From: Siderastrea siderea
Lineage: Eukaryota > Cnidaria > Anthozoa > Scleractinia > Rhizangiidae
Assembly (NCBI GenBank): GCA_964030785.1
Contig: OZ034975.1
Coordinates: 3,490,855-3,554,854, forward strand
DNA length: 64,000 nucleotides
Direction of reading: 5' to 3'
Part shown: one piece after another, positions 33,280 to 45,100 of the stretch
Position numbering within the stretch: the stretch's first letter is position 1
Layout: every line of letters begins with the position of its first letter
Made by a program: the position numbers and the translations under genes
Notes under the pieces: generated by a model
What the model was told of the DNA's origin: nothing
Databases searched by the model: none
Seen by the model: only the letters and a program-made list of their open reading frames with translations

Positions 33280-35520
33280 ACAGCCACTTTTTACGGAATT
33301 TTCGTCGTACACTTGTTCTTTACTTTGGCTAGCCATTTTAATAACAGTTTGAGTACGATGTTTTAGGACTATCCTTGGAAAATTTATCGTCTTCGATCAT
33401 GTTTTTTCTGTTTTTGTATTCCTTTTAATACCGATTTTGATTTAAATTTTTTTATTTTGATTATCAAAAAATTATCCGTACGATTCATTTGGCGAGATCC
33501 TTTATTTCTAAATTGATTTTTTGATTTCTAAAATTTGTCTGTTTGATTTCTCAAATGGAATTTTGTCTTCCAAAATTTGCCCTTTTGATTTCTCAAATGG
33601 AAATTTTGATTTCCAGAATTTGCCCGCTTGATTTATTTTCGCTTGATTTCTCAATTGTGTTTGTGATATCCAAAATTTGCCCTTTTGATTTCTCAAATGA
33701 AATTTGGATTTCCAGAATTCGTGCGTTTGATATCTCAAATGAAATGTTGATTCTAAAAAAATTCCCTTCGATTTATTTTGTGCGATTTTTGATTGCTCAA
33801 GTGAGGTTTTGAATTCCAAAGTTTGTCCGTTTGATTTTGCAAATGGATTTTTTAATTTTTAAAATAGATGTTTGATTTCTCAAATGGGGTTTTGATTTCC
33901 CAAATGGCGTGTTGATTTCCCAAATGGGGCTTTTGTTTTTCAAAATAAGGTAATTGATATTGACGTATGAAAACTCCACTTGACAGCCAAACTCCAGCTG
34001 ATCTCGTTTCCTAGAAGGAAGATTGCAGCCCGTACTACAGAAGGCGTAATTTCGAGGTCATTGTCTACATCATCCACCGCATACGTTTGCGTGCGTTAGG
34101 GGCGTCTGTTCGAGATGTTTTGAAAGGCTCTTTTAAATACCTCAAGGTACCCGTAAAAAATCATTACTGAGCTCAATTCAAAACGTTTCCTAGATGCAAT
34201 AGTTCACTTCAGTGGCCCCTCAAAACAGCCGCAGTTCTTCGAAAGTGGAACCAGAACCTCTTTTGTGTCGCTAAGAGAATATGATATTAGAAGTCATCCA
34301 AGTCTTCAATCAGCTAGGGAAAGGTCACACCAGTCTGGCACTGACTGGCAGAAAACAAGTGTTTTTCCCGTGGGATAGTCCCTGTTATGCACTATACGGG
34401 GAGGCTCCACCCGAAAGGCGGGGAAGGGGTCTATTTTTAGGCAAGAGGTATATAAAAAGGTGGGTATTTCTGGAGTTGAAGTATCGAAAAGGGGTAGGGA
34501 AAACCGTCATTTTACCGTCACACACAGATTGGCTCAGTTTAGGTATTATGTAGTTTATATACGGATAACATAAAAGCTTTCCTTAAAAATTGAAGTACGG
34601 CATCGAAAAGGGGTTGGGAAAAACTGTCATTTAGGTTTTTAAAAAGGCCTTTCAAAATATCTCGAACAGACGCACCTAACGCACGCAAACCTATGCCGGA
34701 AATGGATGATCCAGACAATAGTCTCGAAACTACGCCTTCTCTATCGCGGGCTTCCATCTTCCTTTAAATGTCTTTATACGTCAATTACCTCATTTTCAAA
34801 ATCAAAAGTCCTATTTTCGGAAATCAAAACCCCACTTAAGAACTCAAACATCTATTTTGGTAATCAAAAATTCATTTGCGAAATTAAGAAGACAATTTTT
34901 AGAAATAAAAAAATCCATTGAAAAATCAAAATCTCGCCAAATCATACAGCGAATTTTTGAAGATAAATTTTCTAATGATACTCCTCAAACACACACTTGG
35001 CCATAAAGATACACTGATCAAACACTTTATATTATTTGAGATCAGTTGAAGTACCGAAATTAATTTTGTGTAAAAGTCTTAAAATAATTTTGGACATCAA
35101 CAAAAAAACTGGTTGGATACTGGACACCCTAGTTCGAAACTTAGTGAAAACTATTAATTCCTTTTTTCCTACAAAAAAATTGAATCTAGTTAGAAATTTG
35201 ATAAGGCTCTGAACACTTGATCTCTTCTGATCAGTTCTAATAACGCCAGGTCTCTTGATTTTTCCTCGAAAATATGCCATATAAATGACCCTCATTTGAA
35301 CAACGGTAATTTCACTGAGCAGTGGAAAACGTCAAATTTACTCCTCGACATTTTACTCATCTAAACAAAACGGCGCCTTCTACAAGTCTCCGTTACGCAT
35401 TAAGGCCATTAGACAACCAATCGGAAGCTGAGATAATATACTTTTTCGGACTACGTAGTTTTTCACCAATCTCTAAGTGCGACACGAAATATTAAGTTGA
35501 AGTTTTATTGGTCGGATATA
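33280..35520 (+). repeat. Long foldback repeat S, copy 2
   Basis: It lies in intron 1 of P2 and matches S copy 1 (27945-30400). The left arm (33480-34150) and right arm (34610-34940) are inverted relative to each other and contain the same short subrepeats. Only one 257-bp central unit is present. It ends where a LINE insertion begins at about 35526. Confidence 0.75.
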
Positions 35521-35525
35521 TTTTC

Positions 35526-37572
35526 ATTTTTCATTTATTTCATTTTTTTTTTTGCCCTTTTTTTCAAATTGATTATAAAAGGTATTGTAGATGAAATTAT
35601 ACTTGGGCAGGAGCTCTCATCAAACCCTTTAGGGCTTTACGAGGAGAGCCCCTGGACAAGTTTACAATAATTATATTTTAAACACCGTATTTACTCGAAT
35701 CAGCGCCACCCCCATCTAAGCGTCGCCCTCGAATAAGCGCCGCATTTGCGACAAAAAATTGAATAAGCGCCGCGGCCCCAATGCGCAGCGTGTATAAATA
35801 TTCATTGTACGTGAAAAACCGTGAAATAGACCAGGAAAAACAAATTGAAAGTGTTGCTCGTTGAAAGTTAATAAACGACTGAAACTTGACCGAGATTCAG
35901 CCTTCTTATCTAATAACAGAAATGTTTATTCAGCGTAAAACTCACTGGCACATCAAAAAAAATTATTATTCTAACGGCAATCAATTTAAGAGAAATATCT
36001 ATAAGGGCAGTTTAGAAATATTTCTATTTATGCAAATTACGAACTTTTTGACTGATTTGTGCTGCATTTTAGAGGTTTTTAAATATAAATATGTTAAATT
36101 CGCAGCCACCTAGGAAGTCAATGTACATTAAGAATGTGTTGCTATCATAAAAGATCTTTCAACTGAAAAGAGAAAGTGTTAAGTTTTACCTTTCTTGAAA
36201 TAATGGAGAAAATTGCGGGAATGACCAAAATCAACCCGTAAAAAATGAATCATGATTTACTTGAAAACGCTCTTACAGGTTTTTCCAAATTTCGCACTCA
36301 AGTTGTGGAGGTTGAGTAGCTCAAATAGTTCAAGTTTCGTCATCAAGTGTCTGACTAGTTTTCGCGATATTCGACATTATTTAAAATGAGGGGTTGTCCA
36401 TTACCGTTGCTATTAGGGAACAGCTGTTGCTAGGAAACCAATGAGAAAATAAACTTTGGTCATAATTGTTGAAAATGTGGTGTAGTATCAAGGAAATCGA
36501 AGTTTATCTTCTACGCGAAATTTTGATTTCACAAGATACACTCCAAGGCCAAAAAAAACTGTTGCTAGCCTCCTTAAGTTTTATGCTTTTTGCTTTGAAT
36601 ATCAGTAATTGAGTCTTTTTTATATTAAGGGATAGCTTGTTAGCTTTTAGCCAATCGGAAACGTTCTTTAGTTCTTCATTTACAGTTCTTGTCAAAGCAT
36701 GAATACTGCTGTTTAAGAAAAATATATTAGTATCATCGGCAAAAAGAATAAACGAAAGTATTTTAGAGCTCCTGTGAATGTCATTAATGTATAACAGAAA
36801 TAGATAACGTCCTAGAACTCCACATAAGGTACTCCACATAAGATTGTTTGTTTCCCAGATAATACGTTATTATATTTTACAATCTGACTTCTATTAGTAA
36901 GGTTAGTAGTTTTTAAACCACTCGAAGGCAACCCCTCTTATCCCACAATGCTCTAGTCTTCCAATAAGTATTGAGTGATTTACAGTGTCAAATGCTTTGT
37001 ATAGGTCAAGAAACATACCAACAGTAAATTCATTGTTTTCTATCGCTTCTGTGATTTTTGTAGTCAGAGTAGTTATTGCCATCTCAGTTGAATAATTCTT
37101 ACGAAAGCCATATTGTTCGTTATATAGTATCCTATGTTTTTCAATAAAGTTTATAAGTCGTTTGTACATTAGTTTTTCTAATAGTTTAGATAACATGGGA
37201 GAACAGCTCGGTCTATAGTTTGAGAATGATGTTTCATCTTCACTTTTGTATATTGGTGTAATCAGGGAAAATTTAAGTTGCTCTGGAATTATGCCACTTG
37301 AAAGGTATCTGTTGTAAATGATTTTTCGTGGGTGCTTGATTAAATGTGCTTCTTTACGTATGACTTTTGGTTGTAGATCATCAAAGCCACAGCTTTTATT
37401 TCGGTTTAATTTAATCAATTCTCTTTCTACTTCGTCTTCTGTCACGGGTGTAATTAAAAAACTCTCACTTATATTTCTACCGAAGTATGTTTTGAACGAC
37501 TTAGCAGATTCTGGTATGGTTTTTGCTAAATTTGGTCCAACATGAACGAAATATTTATTAAAGTTTTTGGCT
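35526..37572 (-). mobile_element. LINE insertion (CR1/Jockey-type RT), 5' truncated
   Basis: The minus-strand piece 37445-36903 encodes reverse transcriptase: LIKLNRNKSCGFDDLQPKVI, then FSLITPIYKSED and SNYRPSCSP, then YGFRKNYST, and FLDLYKAFDTVNHSIL (motif A). After a frame break, LFLLYINDI and FADDTNIFF (motif C, YADD type) follow to 36504. The low-coordinate end is A/T-rich on the correct strand for a 3' tail. S copy 1 at 30395-30425 shows the region without the LINE. A hAT-like end sits within it at about 35686-35790. Confidence 0.8.
35686..35790 (+). mobile_element. Terminal piece of a hAT-like MITE
   Basis: CCGTATTTACTCGAATCAGC followed by repeated AATAAGCGCCGC words is a terminal sequence I associate with widespread animal hAT-type elements. 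No opposite end was seen, so only one end is called. Confidence 0.4.
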
Positions 37573-37734
37573 ATAGTTCATATGGTGGAATGGCAAGAAT
37601 TGAGTGGATAGTGATTTATTATTCTCATTTCTTTCTTCCTTTTGTCCTTCAGTGGTTCTTTCGTTGATCAGTAGGAGATTAACAAGTGTTAACAACCAGT
37701 TTGTCAAATAACGTCACGATAGTGTCCCCTTTTC

Positions 37735-38165
37735 CAAAGTATTTTACACTTCAATTCAACGAGAAGTGTGGCACTAAGCGAACATGCCAGCGTTTAGGCC
37801 ACAGGGAAATAGTCCGTACAATTTTTTAGTCTATTCTACACATCCACACATCTAGAAGCGTGGAACTAAGTGAAGAATGACAAGGATTTAATCAGCGGAA
37901 ACAGTCTGTGTAGCTCTTACTTTGTCACGATATTTTACACTTAAACTCATCGAGAAGAGTGGAATTAAGTAAAGAATGTCAGGGGTTTCCAGTTACCCGG
38001 AAACAGTCAGTATTCTCAACGTTTTAGTTTGTTATACACTTCTACACATCGAGAAGTGTGGAACTAGGAAAAAAATGAAAAGTTTTAATGACTGAGATAG
38101 TCAGTACATGTTCAATCCCTACCTCGGTATATCTACACTTCTACGCATGACAGAGGTTTGAAGGA
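37735..38165 (+). repeat. Degenerate tandem repeat, about 97-105 bp period
   Basis: The block ACACTTCTACACATCGAGAA followed by GTGTGGAACTAAG recurs near 37741, 37835, 37931, 38033 and 38131 with substitutions. Each contains a small inverted repeat (cacttc...gaagtg). A single related unit occurs at 30583-30625 beside foldback S1. Confidence 0.75.
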
Positions 38166-38648
38166 CCGGAAATGGTTTGTACAATCCTTTGTACAGGAAA
38201 TCGCAATTTGGGGAATCTGTCAATACACGAGGTATTTAAAAAGTTGACATTATGGCAAAAAAACAGTCTTTTTCTATTTTGCTTTGGTTTCTATTTCATT
38301 TCTATCTTAATTCACATTCATACGATAAAAATTCACGTGACTTGTCCACTGACTTAAATTTTTGTGTTGATAATTCAATACATCTCTTTGCGAGTTGAAT
38401 CAAAATGAAATTTATTCATTTCTTCGTCAACAAGTTATGTAAAAGTTATGTTGTCCATATGATTTGAGGAAGCAATCAGAACAAGTGTACTTATTTAAGA
38501 ACTGTCAGACATGAAGAACAAAAAGAGCGGAAGTATTTTTCACCTTTAAGTATTTTTAGCGTTACTCTATTGTTTCCGATCTATCTTAATATGTAAATAG
38601 GCCCCTATTACTTGGTTTATAAACTGGCAGGACCACAGCGACAAGGCA

Positions 38649-38715
<67 letters not shown>
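38649..38715 (+). repeat. (ATT)n microsatellite
   Basis: About 22 ATT triplets with one GTT interruption in P2 intron 1, about 110 bp before exon 2. Confidence 0.95.
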
Positions 38716-38825
38716 CCCCAAGTTTCTTGTACTAATGGTGGCCTTAATCATTTTGTCATTTTTTGCGGCATTTTTGTGCATATCATGCAAAAATGTATTT
38801 TAATTTTATTTCTATTCCGCATTAG

Positions 38826-38932
38826 AAAACAAGCTCCCTTCACCAAACACACGGGATAATGTCTCACTCCAACATCTGCTGACTAGTATTCCAGACTTGG
38901 AAAGTAACGTGTCGTTGATAAAGGAAAAAATG
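38826..38932 (+). CDS. P2 gene, exon 2
   Basis: The exon starts after cgcattag and ends AAAATG|gtaaaa. Joined to exon 1 it reads on in frame as NKLPSPNTRDNVSLQHLLTS then IPDLESNVSLIKEKM, with hydrophobic spacing typical of a coiled coil. It leaves in phase 0, matching exon 3. It would lie just outside the membrane. Confidence 0.65.
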
Positions 38933-39482
38933 GTAAAATTCTTAACGATTATCAGGATGGTTATTACTCTTGAACATTTATTAGAAACAATAAAACAACT
39001 TTTCAGTTGTCACTTAATATACATAAAACCATGTATCTTTCACGGGGCTCTTTGGAAACTGAAGAGACGCAACACCAGTTCAGATAATTAAAATAAATGC
39101 TGAAGCTTTAGTTAGGCAGGATATGTTCCTGCTTAGAATTTCTTGTTTGTTTGTTTGTTTTTTATCTAGGAGGCCAGATCTCGTGCGGTAGAAATTTTTG
39201 TCACTCAGCATGAAGACCAGTTTTTTTTCTTGGTTATTTGTTTGCTCTATTGATTGTCGCCAGATCTGACTTTGACGGATGCCTTAAATCAACACCGGAT
39301 CCATTTTACAGTTCTGAGGGTTCAAGATCTAACTGTTTGATTAAAATCGTCTTTGTCTTTAAATCATTGTGATATCCTTTTATAAACAGATAAAAAAAGT
39401 GGAAGTATAAGGAAAGGGTAATTTTAAGACTAACTGTCTTCTAATAATGCCCTAGCTTTTTATACCTTTTTTTCTCCGACAG

Positions 39483-39545
39483 GTAAAATTACTGCAGGAG
39501 CAGATATCTGCACAGAAAACGAAACTCAATGAAACTGCCAACAAG
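39483..39545 (+). CDS. P2 gene, exon 3 (coiled coil, 21 codons)
   Basis: This 63-bp exon lies between ttctccgacag and AACAAG|gtgaga, phase 0 on both sides. It encodes VKLLQEQISAQKTKLNETAN and K. A near-identical exon lies at 40698-40760, so it has been duplicated in tandem with its introns. Confidence 0.7.
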
Positions 39546-39850
39546 GTGAGAACAGATGGTATTAACATGCCACATACTTTCTATTTTCTAAAACGTGCGT
39601 TGGTGAAGGACGCAAAATACACACATTGTAACTGGATCTCTCTTATTGTAACGCAAAGTCAACCAAACAGGCTCAAACGTTTCTTCGCAATTTTTCCAAT
39701 GGTTTATCATGTAGATTCAATATTGTTGTCTTGTTCTGGGGACAGTCTACTTTCCTTGGGTACCGCTGTTTTTGCAAACTTTTGTTTTTTATGGCTTTTG
39801 ATTTAGGCACTGCGGCTTCCTGTTTTCATAATGTTCATTTTATTCTTCAG

Positions 39851-40210
39851 ATAGCTGTTGTGGATAAGTACGAAGCGGTGTTTGACAAGCTTAATAAAGA
39901 GTTAAGACTACTGAATGAATCTGTGAAGGCACTAAATAACAGCAATGGCGAGTTGACCGAACAGACAACCGAAAGGCTAGCGGTGAATGTTACGCAGCTT
40001 GAATCACGTGTTCAGGAGCTAAAAAAGTTCAGTAACAATATGAGCAGCATAGCTGGGAGTCTGGAGAGAGGTTACACCCAGATGAACACTTTGATGAAAA
40101 CACTTGAAGCTGTTAATGGTGCACAGAATGCGTCCCAAGATAACTTGTGGTCTTTCTACAACAGTTTAAATGATGCACTAGCTACAGTTAATGCGACGAT
40201 GAATGATCAG
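39851..40210 (+). CDS. P2 gene, exon 4 (120-codon coiled-coil stalk)
   Basis: The exon starts after tattcttcag and ends GATCAG|gtgaga, phase 0 on both sides, 360 bp. It reads IAVVDKYEAVFDKLNKELRL and then repeated heptad-like stretches (VTQLESRVQELKKF, LMKTLEAVNGAQ) with several N-glycosylation sequons (NVT, NAS, NAT). The whole exon looks like an extracellular coiled-coil stalk. A decayed copy of its first third lies at 40996-41120. Confidence 0.7.
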
Positions 40211-40697
40211 GTGAGACTTAGTGCCACGGAATTTAACTAAAGCCTTTGTTTACTTATCCACAGGCCTAACAGAGCAGACTCCCAGAATCATTTTTGATGG
40301 GGATACTTTGAAAATACAGTTGAATCTCGAAATACAGTTGAATACATAACAATAAAATACAGTTGAATACATTGAAAGTACAGTTGAATAAAAAACTCAA
40401 AAGGTTATATGGAGTGACGCAAGAGCAACTTGGTTAAGCTTGAGTTAGCAGAGGTTTAAGATGTCCATTTTACAGTTGTGAGCGTTCAAGATCAAGCTGT
40501 TTGATTAAACTTGTCTTCGTCCTTAAATCATTATGACACCCTTTTATAAACAGATTAAGAAGTGGGGGTATATAATGAAAGGGTGATTTTTAGACTAATT
40601 ATTTTTAATAGTGATAGAGTGGGAGTTTCCAACCAACCGAGATTTCATTTTCCTATCGCATTTAGTTACAGTGTTTATACTTTTTTTTCTCCGACAG

Positions 40698-40760
40698 GTA
40701 AAATTTCTGCAGAAGCAGTTTTCGGCACAGAAAAGGAAACTCAATGAAACTGCCAACAAG
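40698..40760 (+). CDS. P2 gene, duplicated copy of exon 3
   Basis: VKFLQKQFSAQKRKLNETAN and K differ from exon 3 by a few residues. Acceptor (ctccgacag) and donor (gtgagaac) are kept, and since the exon is phase 0 on both sides it could be added to the mRNA. The surrounding introns (about 39290-39480 and 40470-40690) are also similar, showing a roughly 1.2 kb tandem duplication. Confidence 0.65.
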
Positions 40761-40995
40761 GTGAGAACAAATAGTATTAAGGCGCCACATACTCTCTATT
40801 TTCTAAAACGTGCGTTCGTGAAGGACACGAAATACACACATTGCAACTGAATCTCGCTTTTTATGTTGCCTTGTACTGGGGACAGTCAACTTTCCTTGGG
40901 TACCCCCCTTTTTGCCCATGTTTGGTTTTGTATGGCTTGTGATTTAGGCACTGTGGGTTTCTGTTTTCATAATTTCAATTTTATTCTTCATATAG

Positions 40996-41120
40996 CCGTT
41001 GTGGATAGTGTAGTTAAACATGAGCAGTAGGTACAAAGCGGTGTTTGACAAGCTTATTAAAGAGTTCAGACTACTGAATAAATCTGTGAAGGTACTAAAT
41101 AAGAGCAATGACCATTTGAC
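40996..41120 (+). pseudogene. Decayed duplicate of P2 exon 4
   Basis: The duplicate has lost its acceptor (cttcag to cttcat), gained bases and a stop after ATAGCCGTTGTGGATAG, and keeps only the start of the exon (RYKAVFDKLIKEFRLLNKSV). It ends at a GAT array. The exon-3 duplicate upstream is intact, so only half of the tandem duplication decayed. Confidence 0.75.
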
Positions 41121-41130
41121 GTCAACAATC

Positions 41131-41151
41131 AATGACGATGATGGTGATGAC

Positions 41152-41188
<37 letters not shown>
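41131..41188 (+). repeat. (GAT)n microsatellite
   Basis: About 18 GAT triplets, at the same intron position as the TGA array of P1 (3103-3155). Confidence 0.95.
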
Positions 41189-41287
41189 TTCCCTTATACC
41201 TTACCTTTTACCTACCTTTCGTTATACAAATGTGGTCACCCACTGAAGTTGATTTTGCTATAATGTTTTGACTTTTCTTCTCATCAG

Positions 41288-41405
41288 AATGTTTGCTCGA
41301 TCTTTAATCCTTGCCTTAACAACGGCCATTGTGTTAGGGGTTATACTAACAAGAAATACCTTTGTGAGTGCGTACCCGGATATGAAGGAGAAATCTGCGA
41401 GAAAG
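41288..41405 (+). CDS. P2 gene, EGF-like exon (intact)
   Basis: This 118-bp exon lies between ttctcatcag and GAGAAAG|gtaaac. It encodes NVCSIFNPCLNNGHCVRGYT then NKKYLCECVPGYEGEICEK, with six cysteines in classical EGF spacing and no calcium motif. Its twin at 3227-3344 has a TAG where this has GAG. A short cbEGF-tail fragment (near 41447-41495) follows, then the region changes to repeat sequence, so any further exons of P2 lie beyond the insertions or are lost. Confidence 0.75.
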
Positions 41406-41874
41406 GTAAACGTAAGAAAAATGTAACAACCCATATTCTCCTCTCTAGGGTTTCAGTTGAATCCAGGGGAGATGGTAAAACGTGTTCTGGTATAATTTAT
41501 GTTGCACACTATACACTAGTTTACCTTATTTACAGTCTGATTTCATTTCTTTTTTTTTTCATTGTTCATGTTCTGGTATAATTTGTGTTATACCTGATCA
41601 TGAGCGATACAGAAACAGGGGGGTCCAAGATTTTAGGAAAGTGGGGTCGTCAGTCAGCGCCCGTCCTCACGGGGGTCAGATAGCGAGGTACACGAGAAAA
41701 TTTTGAAAATATGGATTGTGAAATAAGGCTTTTCATTTAAAAACTTCATTACCGGTATTTTCGACTTCACAAAGGTGGGTGGGGTCAACCCCCTCAACCC
41801 TTCCCATGGATCCCCCCCCCCCCCCCCCCTGAGAAAGAAATAAAATCTCAGAGTAATCAAAGTCAACTTGGTTT

Positions 41875-42105
41875 GGGAGCTACCAAACGAAAGTGATGGC
41901 AATGTTCTCAAATCCATATTCCCTGGAGGAGGCTTCTGACACTTAATTACAGTGTTTGAATATCCGAATCCGATTTATAACAAAAAAGAAAGGGGAAACA
42001 CATAGTAAGAGTGCCAGAAAATCTCATAAAAATCCAGTGAAGTGAAAAAGAAACTGTTTCGATTTAAAGTAACTAACGTTCTTTGCAAACCTTACACGAC
42101 GAAAT
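41875..42105 (+). repeat. Repeat C, copy 2, left part
   Basis: It matches repeat C copy 1 and reads through the 9-bp site ATATTCCCT (41916-41924) without the transposon. The stretch 41963-42105 recurs at 63328-63470 and is the left copy of the long target duplication made by the LINE that follows. Confidence 0.85.
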
Positions 42106-43823
42106 TTTTTTATTTTATTAATTACTTGCAAGCACAAAAAAGAAAACAACGCATACAGTACAAACACTAAAGCACGTAACTAAATAATACAGCAGAGTAA
42201 AAAGTAAGTGATTCTAATTACAATGGTTTAGGTGCATTACCAAAATTACAAAGAGTTAGTCAGTCGAGGGGAGGGGAAGTAACATTTTGAAAGTTATTTG
42301 GGTTTGCCATAGTTACATAGATATACAAAATATACTTAAACAATATTTTCTATATATGAGTACAAGGGTGTTTACAGGTTTGCTAAAAAAAAAATAAAAA
42401 AAAAATAACAGTCCTTAAGTCAGGGGGACAGGAGATAAACTCTTTATAAACATTCTGCAAAAGGAATCCATTTTTTTGTGTCACCCGCTTTTGTCTCTAA
42501 TACATATCTTGATTTAACAAGACGTAGAAAAGATGTGAAATTTGGTGAGGTTTCCTCTAATCTGGCTTGCCATATATGATACCGCGCTAGCAACAAGATA
42601 TAGTTTAATTGAAGTGAATACTTAGAATGAGGATCCGGCCTCAGGCCCAAAGCTGTTGTATTCAACAGAGTGAATTCGCCTGTTATCGAGAGGTTGTCCT
42701 GAAGCCAGTCAGTCACTCTTTTCCAAAAGGAGGATGTAACGTGACATGACCAAAAAAGGTGGATTAATGACTCTGAGGCACTGTGACAAAAAGTGCAATT
42801 TTCGTTATCCTTTCTTCCTATTTTAAAAAGGAACTTGTTAGTTGGTATGCATCTATGCAAAAGTTTAAACTGGAACTCGATCAGTTTGGTGCTTTTAGTA
42901 CAACTTGGAGCCATGAGGTACGCTTGTTCCCAGTTGAAAGTAGTTTTTTCATCTAGAAAATTGCAATCCTGAAACCATTTGTTTTGGCTGTTGCTCGGGG
43001 TTAGACCTTTTGTACTGATTAGCTTTTTGTAAATTATCGGGCCTGGTCTTTGACTTTTTATAATCTTATCGCAGAATGTTTCAGAGTTGCCTCCTCTAAT
43101 CTCAGCAGCTCCGGTAGCGGTTTTTCGAAGGGACTTTACAGCTGATAATAAGCCATAGAAACTAAGAGGACGTAATTTTATGTCATACTTTGACGCAAGA
43201 GCATTAAGGGACAGAAATTCGTTGTTTTCCGTCCTTTGAAGGTGTTTAAGTTTTGTTATACCTTTTTCAAGCCAATCCTTAAAAAAAATTGGCTTGTTAT
43301 CGACCCTTATTAAAGAGTTGAACCATTAACTCTGTTCGCGAAAATTGATTTCAGAAGTTACTTGGCGCTCAAAATTGGTTTCGGCCCAGTATTCTAATAT
43401 TTCTTTAAGGAAGGGATCCGTGACCTTTATCATTTTCTTTGTGTCATCAACGTTAAGGTTACCCCGGAAGAGATTTTCACAGCCATAGTTCTTGAGTTCC
43501 ATATCGAAGAGGAGTTTCCATTTTCCTTTGTTGGTCGTGTCCAAGTACTTTTTTACCCAGGTTGTTTTGAGAGATTTGTTCAAAGAGCAGAGATCAATCA
43601 TTTTCAGACCTCCATTTCTGGGATCGTTGATCATAACTTTTCTCTTTATTTTGTCACCTTTGCCATTCCATAGGAAATGATAGAACATGTCGTTTATTTA
43701 TTTTATTGCATGGTGGTTAGAATGCAGCGGCGCTAACAAATAAACCAACTGTGATGCGGCCAGTGTCTTAACTACGGTGATTTTTCCTAGCAGCGAAAGC
43801 CTACGGTATTGCCAGCAACTTAA
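42106..43823 (-). mobile_element. Tx1/L1-like LINE, 3' part
   Basis: On the minus strand the ORF2 end reads SCWQYRRLSLLGKITVVKTL, FYHFLWNGKGDKIKRKVM with NDPRNGGLKMIDL, and the C-terminal zinc-knuckle-like CTFCHSASESLIHLFWSC. These are hallmarks of L1/Tx1-type elements. The 3' end (aataaaataaaaaaa on the minus strand) abuts repeat C at 42105. Stops and frame changes are present. The other part of the same LINE is at 62958-63327, displaced by the giant transposon. Confidence 0.9.
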
Positions 43824-43966
43824 GAGCGCCTGTCTGTAAAAATCGGACAAAATCAAAATTCCGCGGCAAGGGTGGAAAATTCGATTTCTTTCATATTTTA
43901 ATGTTAGATAGGTTAGGGTATAACTAAAATCACTGGATACTTTTTTTGGCAAAATATCGTTTTATT

Positions 43967-44673
43967 TTAAAGAAAAATGCAAATAACGAACTTCCGTTGA
44001 AATCGCCATTTGAAGCAGTAAATTATGACATCAATTTGAGACGTTCGCGTGCAAAAACAAATCCCTCTGTCGTCTTTTAAACACTCAATTTTACTTTTGC
44101 AATCTCTCAAGAGCTTCAAAACTGATTTTGGTAGAAACTGCGTTGTTCTTTGTGTTTGAAATAATTTAATTTTAAAAATAAACATTTCTCATCAGGAAAA
44201 GTACTTCGTGAATTAAATTATTTTTCACCATGTGCTAAACCTTCAAATCGATTCAGCTTCTGGCTGTTGAATTAAGAAAAGATGTTCTCTGGATTGCTGC
44301 AAAAATTTCTTTGGGCAAATGATTGAGAGCGACGCGAGAGCTTTTCAAAGTTCGTTAAAATGCAGGTTGTTTGACCCTTCTTGGCAACATTCCGTTCGCG
44401 AGTCACGCACATATTTTAATGTGTTTCGACCCATATGAGATCGAAAACGTCAAACAGAAAAACAGTTCGAAATGCTCTTACCTCATTTGCTGTAGAGGAC
44501 AGGTCCAGAGGCCATTTCCGAGTGATTCTCTTGCCGTTCGACGTATTTTGGTCCTGCTGATGCCATCCAATGAACACCGCCAACTGGGTCAGTGTATTGT
44601 AAACGGTCGAACAGCTCAACAACATTTCTTCCAAAACGTTCGACATCTTTCTACACTGTGACATCTTACTCAA
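43967..44673 (-). CDS. Candidate two-exon gene inside the inverted repeat, pointing outwards
   Basis: Exon 1 (44673-44482, minus) opens with ATG, reads MSNVLEEMLLSCSTVYNTL and GWHQQDQNTSNGKRITRKWP, and ends at GCAAATGAG|gtaaga, a strong donor. A later open frame (44136-43967) follows a candidate acceptor (acaacgcag) and reads FLPKSVLKLLRDCKSKIECL then KDDRGICFC. The inverted partner keeps both pieces, but its exon 1 has a stop (TGG to TAG) and a 3-base insertion. I do not recognise a family, and chance frames are possible. Confidence 0.3.
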
Positions 44674-44904
44674 CGGTTCAGTTGATTTAATACGAGTGTT
44701 GCTCAGTTTTCAGTGCACAAAAGCATTATCAGATTTGACTGCTAAATTGGGACCAAACGTGGATGACGCCGCGTGCGTATTTGGTTTGTCACGCAATACG
44801 TATCAAAGGCATAATATGGCGCGTTTTTACTGTCAAAATTCAACATCACAAATCGAATGTCATCTTTCCAAAATGACCACCATAACTCCAATTCAATCAA
44901 CAAA

Positions 44905-45100
44905 CCTTTTCTAAATCGAACGGCATTTTCTCGTAACAGATGAGTTAATTCCATCGGATACTCTTCAAATTGACCAGTTTCCTTCTAAATCGAGCAAATT
45001 ACATTGTTCACACTAAATCGATTAGGTTAATTCGATCAGATACTTTTCAAATTGATTAGATACCTTCCAAATCGATCAATTTACTTCTAAATCGATCACC
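44905..45100. promoter_or_regulatory. Iteron-like TCTAAATCGA array in the inverted repeat
   Basis: Five copies of a (C/T)(T/C)(A/C)AAATCGA(T/A/G) word occur at about 44912, 44983, 45014, 45068 and 45086, with accompanying words TTCAAATTGA and TTCGATCAGATAC. The same array is kept in the right repeat (about 59225-59410). Repeated words inside terminal repeats are often transposase-binding sites; that role here is inference. Confidence 0.5.

Noticed and set aside
33508..33819. Frames with repeated ISQMEILISRICP-like words
   Set aside because: They come from the short subrepeats in the foldback arm and not from a protein repeat.
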